This document shows, piece by piece, positions 19,831 to 30,054 of a DNA stretch of 63,315 nt. The stretch comes from Nemertoderma westbladi (taxonomy: Eukaryota > Xenacoelomorpha > Nemertodermatida > Nemertodermatidae). The DNA is taken from contig JAUCBJ010006542.1 in the NCBI GenBank assembly GCA_032718475.1, positions 1-63,315 of the forward strand, written 5' to 3'. Both the position numbers and the translations under genes were made by a program. The notes below the pieces were generated by a model. It ran no database searches and had not been told where the DNA came from. It worked only from the letters and a program-made list of their open reading frames with translations. Numbering within the stretch: the first letter of the stretch is position 1; each line of letters opens with the position of its first letter.

Positions 19831-21033
19831 GAAGTTAATTAATTAATTTATTGTAGTTTAAAATAAAATGAGTAATGTAGTTACAGGTATAGTTTGTTTT
19901 GGTTTTAATTAAAATACTTTACTTACTTACCGCTACTGCACAAAGAATATGAGATGAGTAACATCTTTAAAGATTATAGTTTGAAACTAAGTTCACCAAT
20001 TAGATAAGCGCTAATTAATAATACTAACTTATTTTTATTGAATATTAAAAGTACAGTGTAACATAGCAGCAGTCAAATTAAAAATTAATAACGTTCATAA
20101 AAAACAACATGTTGGTATCTATAGAACAAATCTAACTTAAATGGACCCATTGTTAGAAGATAAGTTTGAATAAGAATAATGTCAATTTAGTTCTACAAAT
20201 TAAGATACTAAGTATATTATTATGTTGCTATATGAAAAGTTTTTAATTCGAAAAATCGATACGAAATTTCTTCCACTTATTTAACGGAATTCAGATATTC
20301 CGCCTTCTTGTATTGAGTTAACCATTTTCACAGTTTCACACTCGCTTCTCTCAAATCAGCCAACACGTTCAAAAGTTAAAGTGCAGAATAGAGTTGATTT
20401 TCGCATAATTGAATATGAGTTATAGATCGTGTAGATTTCAGTTTACTTTTTAGAATCTATACTTTCTGAAAAATATTTGGAAACAAAAGAAATTATTACG
20501 ATACCCTTTTCAGTTTACCATTAGTAATAAAAAAAATGATTGGTAATATTTAAATAACGTTGCTAAATATTAAATTAATCAATCGTTTTAATAACACAGA
20601 CTGTGATTAACAAAAACGAGTTTAAATAGCAATAAAATACAAATAAAAACGAAGGATTTGCATCGCGGATTTAATACTATCTTATTTACGTGAGATAAAA
20701 CCGCATGTTAAATATATTTCACGTTTAAGTCATATTCTTAATGCTGTAACATTGAGGCAAACATTATAGCAAGAAAATAGTAATTGTACAGCGAAAAAAC
20801 TTTCAGTTTTACCGTGTTCTGTAGAGCTTGGTTGTTACTCAAGCTCATTGCAGCGTAAAATATATCGAAACAATGTATTAATAATTTTCTTGTGTGAAAA
20901 TAACAGGCAACTTGCACCTCTATTAACATAAGATACAACTTTATACAACAATTATTGTTTACATCAATAATTTATGTAAAACAAAATAAACCACGTTAAA
21001 GGTTGCCATTATCAACAATATATTGACGCATTC
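19831..21033. other. AT-rich DNA downstream of NF1
   Basis: No gene supported; short open frames lack coding character. Confidence 0.4.
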
Positions 21034-21039
21034 TTTATT
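21034..21039 (-). terminator. Candidate poly(A) signal AATAAA for NF1
   Basis: This is the first canonical AATAAA on the minus strand after the NF1 stop codon, about 210 nt downstream. The AT-rich context allows a chance match. Confidence 0.35.
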
Positions 21040-21248
21040 GCTATTGCTGAATTAATTCAGTTCACAAAATAACATACCTAACGCAATTAGTAGAATGCTT
21101 ATTAATTACTAAAATAGAATAAATTTGAGAAAAATTTAACTTAATCTAATTAAATTATAATCTTTCGTTTTATGTGATTTCGAATAATATTAAAAACAAT
21201 AAAAATAACTTGAAACTCTCCAATTATTGTTTCACAAGTTGATCGGGT

Positions 21249-24200
21249 TTATCGCTCGGCGGGGTTTATTCTGTTGAGTGCAGACAGATTAGCTGATCCA
21301 TGTCGGACGCGGTCTGTCTGTCTGTCGGACCCTAGAGCATCGCCGCTTGGCGGTGAAAGTCCGGATAGTGTATCCATGGTGACTACGGGCAACGCGGACA
21401 TTGAGGAGGACAACGAGTTGTTAGAGAAACCGAGACGCGGAGATACTCTCTGATTGGTGAAGGAACTCCCCGGCCGCTGATTGGCTACCGGGGAGAGCGT
21501 GGTGGGTTCGGGCACAGGAGTGGGCGCGGTGGGAATCGCGTAGCTAACCAGCCGTTCTAGGAACCGCTGCGGGAGACACAGGTCGGTGGAGGGGTTGTGG
21601 CTGAAGTTGCCGCCGGCGATGCGCCACAGCCCACCGAATCCTTTACTCTGGGCGAACACCTGGGCGACGGGGGGCGTTGTGGATCGTCGCAACGCGTTCC
21701 CGACGATCCGGTGAACCGCTGAGAGGATCCCCGGGTCCGAACTCGTCGCCACTAGTTGGTTTATCGGCGCGTCGAGATGGGCAACCGGAAACGCGTTGGG
21801 TAGGATGTCGCTGGCCTCAGCGAGGTATTCGTAGAGGACAGCCAACTCGGTAGGGTCGGATCGGTTCCGGGCCTGGATCGCGAGGACGCTGAGCAGCAGA
21901 GCTTGCGACAACGGCGTGGTGATGGCGACTGGATCGAGGAGGGCGTGGCATTGCGGGGGTTCGGGAGCGGGTGCGGGGGTAGGTGCGGGCGGCTCCTCGC
22001 TGGTGCTCGAGTGACGACAGGGAAGCGGTGGGGGTGTCTGGTGCTGCGCGGTTGATGGGATCTTAAGCGACTGGGAGGTGGTGGGGCGAGCCGTGCTGCT
22101 AGGCCAACCGCTGTAGGATTGCCGTTGGGTTCCGCTATCCAACGACTTCGAGGGTTCGAGACAGGCGCTGCGACGTGGCAAGTACTGGTCGGCGGACCGG
22201 TGAGGACCAACTCGTTTACCCTGCGGACGGGTGGGTTGCTCGGATACAGCCAATCGGCTGTCAGGAGCGCGTCTATTGTTTGAACTGACCAATAAACGAG
22301 CCGAGGGAACCAGTTTGCTTTTGACTTCCGGTGAGACCGGAAGTAGTGCTGCCAAGTACGCTATGGATGATGATGTCACCTCGAAAGGGTCATTCCTATT
22401 GGCCACGAGTCTGAGAAGAGTAGACAGCAGTGATATCGCATCCTTGGAAACAGATGGGCTGCTCACCCCCTTCAGCAAATGACCAACCAACGCAAAATTA
22501 AAATCAGTTTTAAAACTCAAACCTATTTCGCTTTCCATGACTTTAAAAACGGCTTCCAGCGGCTCATACAAACTCATAAAGTAACTGGCGGGTGTCTCAT
22601 TCTCAAAGACTCCTTGGCATTTTAAAGTCAGAATAGTCTGCTGCAACAGGCCCAATCCGAGTTCATACAATCGAGATTCATCGGTCTGTAAAACCGCAAT
22701 GGCGAACCAGAAGAGAACGCGGTGGCAGGGGGAGTCAGTTGGGAGGAGCGGCTGCAGACTACGGAGGCAAACAACGGTCGCGTCCAACACGGCCACCTCT
22801 TCCTGACTGTAGTTATCCTTTGCAGTCGCAATCATCAGCAGCCGCTTAATGATGGCGTCGTCGGCGGACTTACTGACGCAGCCAAGCACTACGAGAGCGC
22901 GATGCTGAAAGGCGGGGTTGCGCACCAACGCGAACTGCCTTGCCAACTCGGACCATTCCCGCACCCAATGACACTCGTAGATGTCCCGACTGCAGTGCCA
23001 CAACACCTCCATCAGATGGTCCGAGATAATCTCGAGACTCGGGATGACTCCGCGATGGTTGACGGTGCGGCGATGTCCTGGTTCCGGTTTAAAGGCGACA
23101 ACCGCGGAGTTCTTTGTGTCTTTCAACCCAAAACATTTGTAGCAGCTGGTCTGGGTGAACTCGTTTAGAGTGTCACGAAGGACGCATTTAGTCGTCTCAC
23201 TGAAGGAAACACTCTTACAGGTGTAAAGTGAGTGGATAATATTAACTACCATATTGTGGGTTGAGGCCTTTATGAATAAAGAACCAGTGGCGACAATCAT
23301 AGAGACTATGTGGCAGAGTTGGGGGAGGTGGTTAGTGACATCGAGGTTGTTGTTGAAGGATAACATTAGAAGGAAGCGAATGAGGATCTCGATTCCATAC
23401 CAGCAGATGTTCCTCTCAATAGAATAAAAAATATCGCTGGAAGTTTTCGCGATTTGTATACACAAACGGGTGATGATTTTGGATGAGACAACTCGCATGT
23501 TGGTGGATGCGAGGGCCACTGCCGTGTTGGCCATCACCTCGGAGTCGGGGGAGCCAAGGCCTCTACGAATCGCCATATCTATGAGGTTGTCGAGAACAAG
23601 GTCAATGATTTCCTCGTCCCGACCAATGTTGCTCCAGACCTTGGCTTGTATCGAGGGATACATCTGGTGCTCTTGGAGAGTCATCTTGATGAGATTCTGG
23701 AGGATGGTAACTACTTTCTGCCGTTTCGATTCATCATTGCAGAACCGCGTTAAGTTGGCCAACCACGGTGCCATGAACTGCAGACAGAGGTGTTTGATTT
23801 CGATTGGCGACTTGCCTGAGTCCATTTTTAGGAGATGAGAGATGCATTCCTGTAGGAACTCGAGGGTTAGATGGGCCTCGGAGCGGGCGAGGGTCTCGGA
23901 GATGCCCACAATGAACATGGTATTGTTCACCGGGATGCACATACTAGATGTCTCGAGGATCTGGTCATTGATCATCAGATTGAAGGATTGTACGAGGGCG
24001 CAGAGGAGGTTGTACGCGGCGGAGCGGAGTTGAGGGTCCCCGGTGCCAAGGTTGATAAGCGCGATGTTGAGAAGCGTGCCGGGAACATCCTTCGGTCGAA
24101 GTCGCGAACGTGACGAACTCTCATTGCTCTGAGACAATTCGTATCTTGAGATAATGTGACATATAGAACTGATGATCACTTTGTACTCAGCATGGAAGAA

Positions 24201-27200
24201 CAACAAAGGCACTGAACTGTTCTTCAGTTGGAGAGACAGTTGTGTTGCATCGGAGATGCGGCAGCTCTCAATCTCATTTGCGAAAATCACATCATTAAGA
24301 TAAACATCGTGGCCAAGAATCTTGGTTTTATCTGCAGAGGTAATCTGGACAGATTTACGGCCGATTTTAATCGTGACCTTAACATCCTTGTTTCCGACTT
24401 TAAGGGCATTCGTGTAAACTCTGAGGTCTTCTTCCAAGCAGGTCGCTGGGTTAGGCAGATGATTTACATCCATCAATTCGAGCACTGATCGCCACGACTC
24501 AACAAACATCATCTTGCGGTGGTTCTTAAGAGAAGATAAAGTCCTCTCATAGTGCTTCACATATTCTTTTAGAAAGCTGTTCGCATTGTAGATGTAGACC
24601 ATGTGGAGGTTGACCAGCGCTTTTGGAAACCAAGTCATCCATTGGATGAGAAACTCGGAGGTGTATTTATTCTCCAAACTAAAATGAGTGAAGTCCATAA
24701 CCACAACAAAAGGTTTCCGAGTGAAATGCTTCAATGTCGATATTACCAGCAGCATAAGATGATTTGTAGTGACTTGACTGAACTTGTATCTCCTAGCGAT
24801 GTAAAAAAATACGGGATATCCTTGTTTTGATAATCCAGATTGATAGAAAACTCCAGATTGAGTTAAAGCTTTATAATCGGATGACTGATGAACCATACTC
24901 CGGTTCACAATAAACTCCTCAAAATCTTGAAAAGTGATACTAAATGTGTCGATACCTAGTATGTCTGTTTGCAATTTGTGTTCAGGGCGACCCAGATGGG
25001 CTAACGTTTGTATCATTTTATTAAAAGAACGTCTCCCTGCATCTTTGTGCGCAAGATTGCTGATGTAGTTTCCCAAGCGAACCTGGTTGCTCCACAGGAT
25101 GTGGTGTAGAATGTTCATCATTGATTCGATCACATAGGTGGATGTGGGGGTTATCTCCACTGAGGGGACATTATCCGAGGCAATCTCGCGAATAAATGCG
25201 GACCCAGCCTCGAAGTTTTTATCAAGAAAGTCATTGAAGGGCAGCATGTATTGCTCCTTTGTGAATTTAATTTGGTTAGCTATGGATTGCAGAATCTTAG
25301 ACATGAGTGTGAGTCCGCGTTTCAGTTTATCTGATGGCTGTGAGGTGGATAAAGACATATCGAAAGGATTGAGGATAGCCGGAATAAAAAACCGAAGGAA
25401 TATCGCACTGCCCACAGCACTGACAGCAATGCGCGGGTAGGATTTGGCGACTACCTGGTACAGCGTATGGCAAATACTGCGGAGTTGAACTGGGAATTTA
25501 TCAACATTGCTGATAATATGAGTGAAGAAATTGGATGTGAGCCTAACGAGATTGATTTGATTCTGTCGAATACTTTCTCCAGGAGTAAGACGAGTTTCAT
25601 CCACCTCATAGCTCAAATCATCTCTCATACTCACCTCGATTAAAGGCTGAAAGAGATCAATAAGGTAATTGGTCCCGTAATATTTAAAACTATAAGTCAT
25701 GCACTTACTGGTCAAACAATTGCCCCGTAACATTGTGTGCACTGAGTCAACACTCGCCACAGCTACCTCTTTATTAAGTAGATTCCAGAGGAGATTTGTC
25801 ACCATGTGCTTCGTGTCGAACAAATAAACCAGAACCCGGGCCAGATCGTCCAACTGCGGACTCGGTACAACCTCGGCAAGGGCCATCGCGATAGGCAGGT
25901 CTCCCTTGTCTCCTATAGTGGTGACAAACTCGACTAGCCGGTCGAACCTATCAGCCCGCACACTCTCGGCTAGGGTGTGGAACTGCGTGCCCTGGTGGAG
26001 AATGTCCGTGAGAACTTGAATAAAGGTAAATCGAGTAGCTAAATCGCTATGGTAACCAAGATCAATAGATTGTTTCAAGCCTGACTCGATATTAGTACTC
26101 AATAAATTGCCCATGGCAGTCACTGTTGATTGTCTCAACTGCGCTATGCTCCCATTGCCATCATTCAAGGCTCCACCAGCTCCATTCTCAGATCCTGTAC
26201 ACTCAGTTTCAGAACAACAAATCAACAACTTTTTAAATAAAGTCAGGTATTTTACAAATAAATCCGATTTTGCCTTATCCAGGTTTCCATTGTCATTCTC
26301 ATCTGGCTGAAGAGGCAAACCATCCAGCAGGGAAGCTATTGCATTCATAGTGGACAAGTCGAGCTCATATGACATAGACTTTGTCTCCATTTTATCTGCT
26401 GAAGTTGATGAACTTCTCACAGTTTCCGAGAAACCCATAATCCAATCGATAAGATACTCAACAAGTTTATTGCGAAATTTCATCTCCTGTCTGAAGGTGA
26501 GTTCGTCTTTCCATTTCATTGTCACTTCAACTAAATTGCACACTAGTCCCTTAAGTTTAAAATCCTTCGGGGAGTTCTCCAAACAATGGGCATACTTAAC
26601 CAAAGAAAGAGTCATATCCTCTGTGCTGAGATCAGCCAACCAATTAAATCTATTTTCCAATTTAGATTCTAGAATTTTAATAACAATATAAATCACTTGC
26701 TCAACAAATAATGTATGTGGTTCTGATATGATAACTTGGCCAGAAGTTTCGAAGAATTTCGTTAGTTGGATTGTTATTTGTTCAAATAGCAGAGGATATA
26801 ACAAAACATTTAATTCCGAGCCAATAATATCTTTAGTCTTTGTTATAATTGTTGGGCCCATTCTATCATTTGAGCATACAAGTAGTTTGAGAAGCGTGTT
26901 TATAAACTCTTCTGGAGTTATTGTGGAATTGGTGATACTGTCGAGAGTCTGACATCCTAATATTGGTGACAGAGATGTTGTCGAAGCTGAGACAGCTGAC
27001 CCAGCTATGGTGTAGATACTCACTACAGAGCTGCGGTTCCGAAAAGCTTTGTTTATTGAGGCAGGTGGTAGACAAATCGCACCCAAAGAGCACAGAAACC
27101 CCGTCATATTGGCCCACTCCTTGAGCTTATCGGATTGGGACAAACTCACGGCATCGAACACTGGGCTAATAGGTAAATCGTCGGATATTTTGATCTTGCT

Positions 27201-29606
27201 GCTGGGCACAAGAGTCGAATAGGCGGCGTTCCACATGCTCGCTGTTTCCTGCCAGGCGTTGAAACTTCCCGGCGTCAGTTGATGCTGACGGCGAATAATT
27301 TCGCGGATCTTTAGTTGAAGGGCCTCTGGACTGGACGGAATGCTGCGAGAAAGATAACCAAGTTCCTGATAAATTAAAATAACTGGATTAGAATAAAGAT
27401 TATCTTCAGCCACACGTAATTGCGACTCTTTTAAAAGATAATTAAAGCATGAAAGAGCCATCATAACTGAATCAATGTCTGTGGACCACAGGAACACATA
27501 TAGAGCAGCTTCCAGGGTGGATGTTGCTTGCTTACATGTAGACGGATTACAGGTATCCAATAATTTAAATTCAGGGTCACTGACCTTCAAGTTGGAGAGA
27601 AACTCTATTCGTTTATCCAAGATTTCGCGGAGCCAACAAAGAATGTCCAGACTATTGTAGAGTTGTCTACTCTTGAGTTTATTGCAAATCCGATAAAGGG
27701 CGTTAGAGCTTTTGTCCCAGAATGTCTCTCTGGGCGCTTCAGGATTCCACAAGTCGATGTTCACCAGCTGGTGCAAACAGAGCACAGCTTTCATCGCCTC
27801 GTGAATGATGTCTGGTCGAGTCGGAGGTTTCTGGGTGACCACAATACTCACTAGACCATTAATGATCTCCAAAGTATGCGACTGTATCTCGTGACCCGAG
27901 CCCGAGCCAAAGTAAAACACAACCATAGGGTGCTCATGAACCATCTTCACCAACCACCATAACAAGTCCTTTGTGTGACCTTCATCAGATTTGTCCTTCT
28001 TTAGGGAAGGTAGGCGTTCCTTGATGTGGGACTGCGCGGATCTTAATGATGATGAGGAATGGTGTGTGGACATCTCGAAGTAACCCAGTCTCTCCAGGGT
28101 GTCTGTAAACAGATGGCGTAAGTCAGGACTGAAACTCCTCAAAGTTTCCAGGCAACTAAATTTTAGTCGGTGTCTAGTGGAGAACTCGTACAATGACCGC
28201 ACCATCACCAAATGATAAATAATAGGACTAGAGAGCTGCATACAATCCTTGAAATGGTGGGTAGGATTCTCTTCGAACTCAATGCAGTTGATACAGCATT
28301 GGATCATAAGTTCAATTTCAGCAGCCTGATCTGGGCCAAGTCGAATAGACTTGCTTGAAACAAACAAGAGGTTCCTTAAGTGTCTCTGTAACTCAGTCAG
28401 ATGTGAAGCCAAATAAAATGTGGTTAGTACTTCAAGCGCTCCAATAGTCAATAATATTGTGATCGACTTGCAGATCTCAACACTGGCTACTACTGCTGGT
28501 TCTGAGAGAAGTTTCGCGTCCTTTGATGCCCCATGAGCGGCGAGCAACGCCAAACTCTTTCTAACATTTTCAAGCACAGTTTGCTTCTTCACCAAGGAGG
28601 TAGAATGACTGTCGTGAGGCATTACGGAGGAGAGAACAACACCAGTGTCTTTACTGTCTTTGTTCAATCTGTCAATTTCACCCAAAATTTGCATCAGAGA
28701 TTTTGGACTAAGAGCTATCAGCATACACTGCAACGGCCAAACTAGAGACCATTTACGTTTATCTTTTTCTTTCTCAGCATATAGATCAAGCATATCAAAT
28801 AAATATAAACAGACATCATCTAATTCTTTATTAGGAGTCACAGATATTCCTTTATACTCCTGCGTGTGTCGTGTCAACCAATTACGTAATGCTGTCTCCA
28901 GTTGCATAATCAGAATCGTTTGAAATGATCTCTTCAAGTGTTTAAACTGTCTGTTTGTTCCTTTGAGGAGTATGATCAGCTGGTTGACATCCATGTTGAT
29001 GTGCTGCAGCAGAGAAAGATCGCAAAAATCATCACATTCTCCATCACCACTGAGTCCGGCCACCCCGGTTGAGGGTTGGAGTCGCGCGAATATTCGACTG
29101 AACACAATATCTGTGTGATTAATAGACAAGGCGAAGACAACCCGCGATGCAGCCTCCTTTAATTCGGAGCTCAGGTGACTTTGATTGTCGGTGGTCCCGT
29201 GAGGGTAAAGCAGTTTACACACTTCGATGAGGATTTGTTTGAGGGCAAGGTCATTGACCTGGCCGCAGTAAGTAGTGTCGGGATGTGGATCATTCGTTGA
29301 GACCGCTGCCGAAGATGGGGGAGTGAGGCATTCCTCCAGAGTGTTCAGGATGATCAACCGGCGGGACAGAAGATTGCGTTCGCCATCGGGGGCTAGAATG
29401 CGCATGTTGTTCCCGGAGATTAACATTGAGTAGAGCGCGTTGATGACAGCAGTGAATCGGTAGCGTGAGACATTGACGAGACAGGAACGCACCTGTTGTT
29501 GGATGTCCTCCCGACAAGGTGTGGATGTTGAGTTGACCGTGGGAAGCTGGTTAAGGAATCTTTGAGTGACTGCCTTTACCCAGTCCGCTTGTCTGCTCTG
29601 AGTCAT
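21249..29606 (-). CDS. NF1: Neurofibromin, Ras GTPase-activating protein, single exon
   Basis: 2785 residues from ATG at 29606 to TAA at 21249, about the length of insect and human neurofibromin and collinear with them throughout. The N-terminus (WVKAVTQRFLNQLP, NNMRILAPDGERNLL) and the C-terminal RVRHGSANLS both match, so it is complete. The GAP domain spans about 1215-1550: arginine finger R1294 in MLRGNCLTSK, FLR motif at 1403-1405, and K1437 in MSKILQSIAN. A Sec14-like and PH-like module follows (about 1575-1850; YIARRYKFSQ, then DVYLNDVIFANEIE), then the HEAT-like C-terminal region (RPKDVPGTLLNIALINLG, MYPSIQAKVW). About 2420-2560 is Pro/Ser-rich and divergent. In the GAP signature the usual Asn or other small residue before PA is Ile1408. 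No intron, frameshift or internal stop is seen. A TATA-like box lies about 90 bp upstream, and a 25.7-kb tandem array begins about 450 bp upstream. Confidence 0.97.
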   Translation of the reverse strand: MTQSRQADWVKAVTQRFLNQLPTVNSTSTPCREDIQQQVRSCLVNVSRYRFTAVINALYSMLISGNNMRILAPDGERNLLSRRLIILNTLEECLTPPSSAAVSTNDPHPDTTYCGQVNDLALKQILIEVCKLLYPHGTTDNQSHLSSELKEAASRVVFALSINHTDIVFSRIFARLQPSTGVAGLSGDGECDDFCDLSLLQHINMDVNQLIILLKGTNRQFKHLKRSFQTILIMQLETALRNWLTRHTQEYKGISVTPNKELDDVCLYLFDMLDLYAEKEKDKRKWSLVWPLQCMLIALSPKSLMQILGEIDRLNKDSKDTGVVLSSVMPHDSHSTSLVKKQTVLENVRKSLALLAAHGASKDAKLLSEPAVVASVEICKSITILLTIGALEVLTTFYLASHLTELQRHLRNLLFVSSKSIRLGPDQAAEIELMIQCCINCIEFEENPTHHFKDCMQLSSPIIYHLVMVRSLYEFSTRHRLKFSCLETLRSFSPDLRHLFTDTLERLGYFEMSTHHSSSSLRSAQSHIKERLPSLKKDKSDEGHTKDLLWWLVKMVHEHPMVVFYFGSGSGHEIQSHTLEIINGLVSIVVTQKPPTRPDIIHEAMKAVLCLHQLVNIDLWNPEAPRETFWDKSSNALYRICNKLKSRQLYNSLDILCWLREILDKRIEFLSNLKVSDPEFKLLDTCNPSTCKQATSTLEAALYVFLWSTDIDSVMMALSCFNYLLKESQLRVAEDNLYSNPVILIYQELGYLSRSIPSSPEALQLKIREIIRRQHQLTPGSFNAWQETASMWNAAYSTLVPSSKIKISDDLPISPVFDAVSLSQSDKLKEWANMTGFLCSLGAICLPPASINKAFRNRSSVVSIYTIAGSAVSASTTSLSPILGCQTLDSITNSTITPEEFINTLLKLLVCSNDRMGPTIITKTKDIIGSELNVLLYPLLFEQITIQLTKFFETSGQVIISEPHTLFVEQVIYIVIKILESKLENRFNWLADLSTEDMTLSLVKYAHCLENSPKDFKLKGLVCNLVEVTMKWKDELTFRQEMKFRNKLVEYLIDWIMGFSETVRSSSTSADKMETKSMSYELDLSTMNAIASLLDGLPLQPDENDNGNLDKAKSDLFVKYLTLFKKLLICCSETECTGSENGAGGALNDGNGSIAQLRQSTVTAMGNLLSTNIESGLKQSIDLGYHSDLATRFTFIQVLTDILHQGTQFHTLAESVRADRFDRLVEFVTTIGDKGDLPIAMALAEVVPSPQLDDLARVLVYLFDTKHMVTNLLWNLLNKEVAVASVDSVHTMLRGNCLTSKCMTYSFKYYGTNYLIDLFQPLIEVSMRDDLSYEVDETRLTPGESIRQNQINLVRLTSNFFTHIISNVDKFPVQLRSICHTLYQVVAKSYPRIAVSAVGSAIFLRFFIPAILNPFDMSLSTSQPSDKLKRGLTLMSKILQSIANQIKFTKEQYMLPFNDFLDKNFEAGSAFIREIASDNVPSVEITPTSTYVIESMMNILHHILWSNQVRLGNYISNLAHKDAGRRSFNKMIQTLAHLGRPEHKLQTDILGIDTFSITFQDFEEFIVNRSMVHQSSDYKALTQSGVFYQSGLSKQGYPVFFYIARRYKFSQVTTNHLMLLVISTLKHFTRKPFVVVMDFTHFSLENKYTSEFLIQWMTWFPKALVNLHMVYIYNANSFLKEYVKHYERTLSSLKNHRKMMFVESWRSVLELMDVNHLPNPATCLEEDLRVYTNALKVGNKDVKVTIKIGRKSVQITSADKTKILGHDVYLNDVIFANEIESCRISDATQLSLQLKNSSVPLLFFHAEYKVIISSICHIISRYELSQSNESSSRSRLRPKDVPGTLLNIALINLGTGDPQLRSAAYNLLCALVQSFNLMINDQILETSSMCIPVNNTMFIVGISETLARSEAHLTLEFLQECISHLLKMDSGKSPIEIKHLCLQFMAPWLANLTRFCNDESKRQKVVTILQNLIKMTLQEHQMYPSIQAKVWSNIGRDEEIIDLVLDNLIDMAIRRGLGSPDSEVMANTAVALASTNMRVVSSKIITRLCIQIAKTSSDIFYSIERNICWYGIEILIRFLLMLSFNNNLDVTNHLPQLCHIVSMIVATGSLFIKASTHNMVVNIIHSLYTCKSVSFSETTKCVLRDTLNEFTQTSCYKCFGLKDTKNSAVVAFKPEPGHRRTVNHRGVIPSLEIISDHLMEVLWHCSRDIYECHWVREWSELARQFALVRNPAFQHRALVVLGCVSKSADDAIIKRLLMIATAKDNYSQEEVAVLDATVVCLRSLQPLLPTDSPCHRVLFWFAIAVLQTDESRLYELGLGLLQQTILTLKCQGVFENETPASYFMSLYEPLEAVFKVMESEIGLSFKTDFNFALVGHLLKGVSSPSVSKDAISLLSTLLRLVANRNDPFEVTSSSIAYLAALLPVSPEVKSKLVPSARLLVSSNNRRAPDSRLAVSEQPTRPQGKRVGPHRSADQYLPRRSACLEPSKSLDSGTQRQSYSGWPSSTARPTTSQSLKIPSTAQHQTPPPLPCRHSSTSEEPPAPTPAPAPEPPQCHALLDPVAITTPLSQALLLSVLAIQARNRSDPTELAVLYEYLAEASDILPNAFPVAHLDAPINQLVATSSDPGILSAVHRIVGNALRRSTTPPVAQVFAQSKGFGGLWRIAGGNFSHNPSTDLCLPQRFLERLVSYAIPTAPTPVPEPTTLSPVANQRPGSSFTNQRVSPRLGFSNNSLSSSMSALPVVTMDTLSGLSPPSGDALGSDRQTDRVRHGSANLSALNRINPAER

Positions 29607-30054
29607 TATGGAGCGAACAACACCAGTGCTACACAGCTATGGCGAAACTCAATCTAAAAAGGGGGATTATTTAAGTGAAAGAATGTGTGAATATATTTAT
29701 AATGCTGCAACTATAACTATAATATTCGGGATCCCGTTCACAAAAAGTAGGGATTTGGACTGGGATTACATTTTTGCGCTGTGATCCAAATTTTTCAGGA
29801 TCTTGATCCCGTTTTAACACTAGGACTAGAGGTATGTTTATAATAGTCACATTTTATAACACAAACAGTAAGGTGTGTTGGTGTGTCATTAATAAGGCTT
29901 AAAATAACACTTTTGGAAATACGGTTATCTCTACCCCCACAATAATATTTGTTTATCAGCACAAAAGATTAGCTGTTGGGATTCTCACAATTTAATCAGA
30001 AAAATGTTGACTTATCTTTTTTACATGATTTTTGGAAATAAAAAAAAACATTGG
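29607..30054 (-). promoter_or_regulatory. Probable NF1 promoter and 5' UTR region
   Basis: This 450-bp AT-rich strip is the only unique sequence between the NF1 start codon and the tandem array, so the core promoter should lie here unless transcription starts beyond or within the array. It includes TATAAATA at 29694-29701 on the minus strand. Confidence 0.4.
29694..29701 (-). promoter_or_regulatory. TATA-box candidate for NF1
   Basis: TATAAATA on the minus strand, 88-95 bp upstream of the ATG, which would give a 5' UTR of roughly 60 nt. AT-rich context lowers confidence. Confidence 0.3.
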
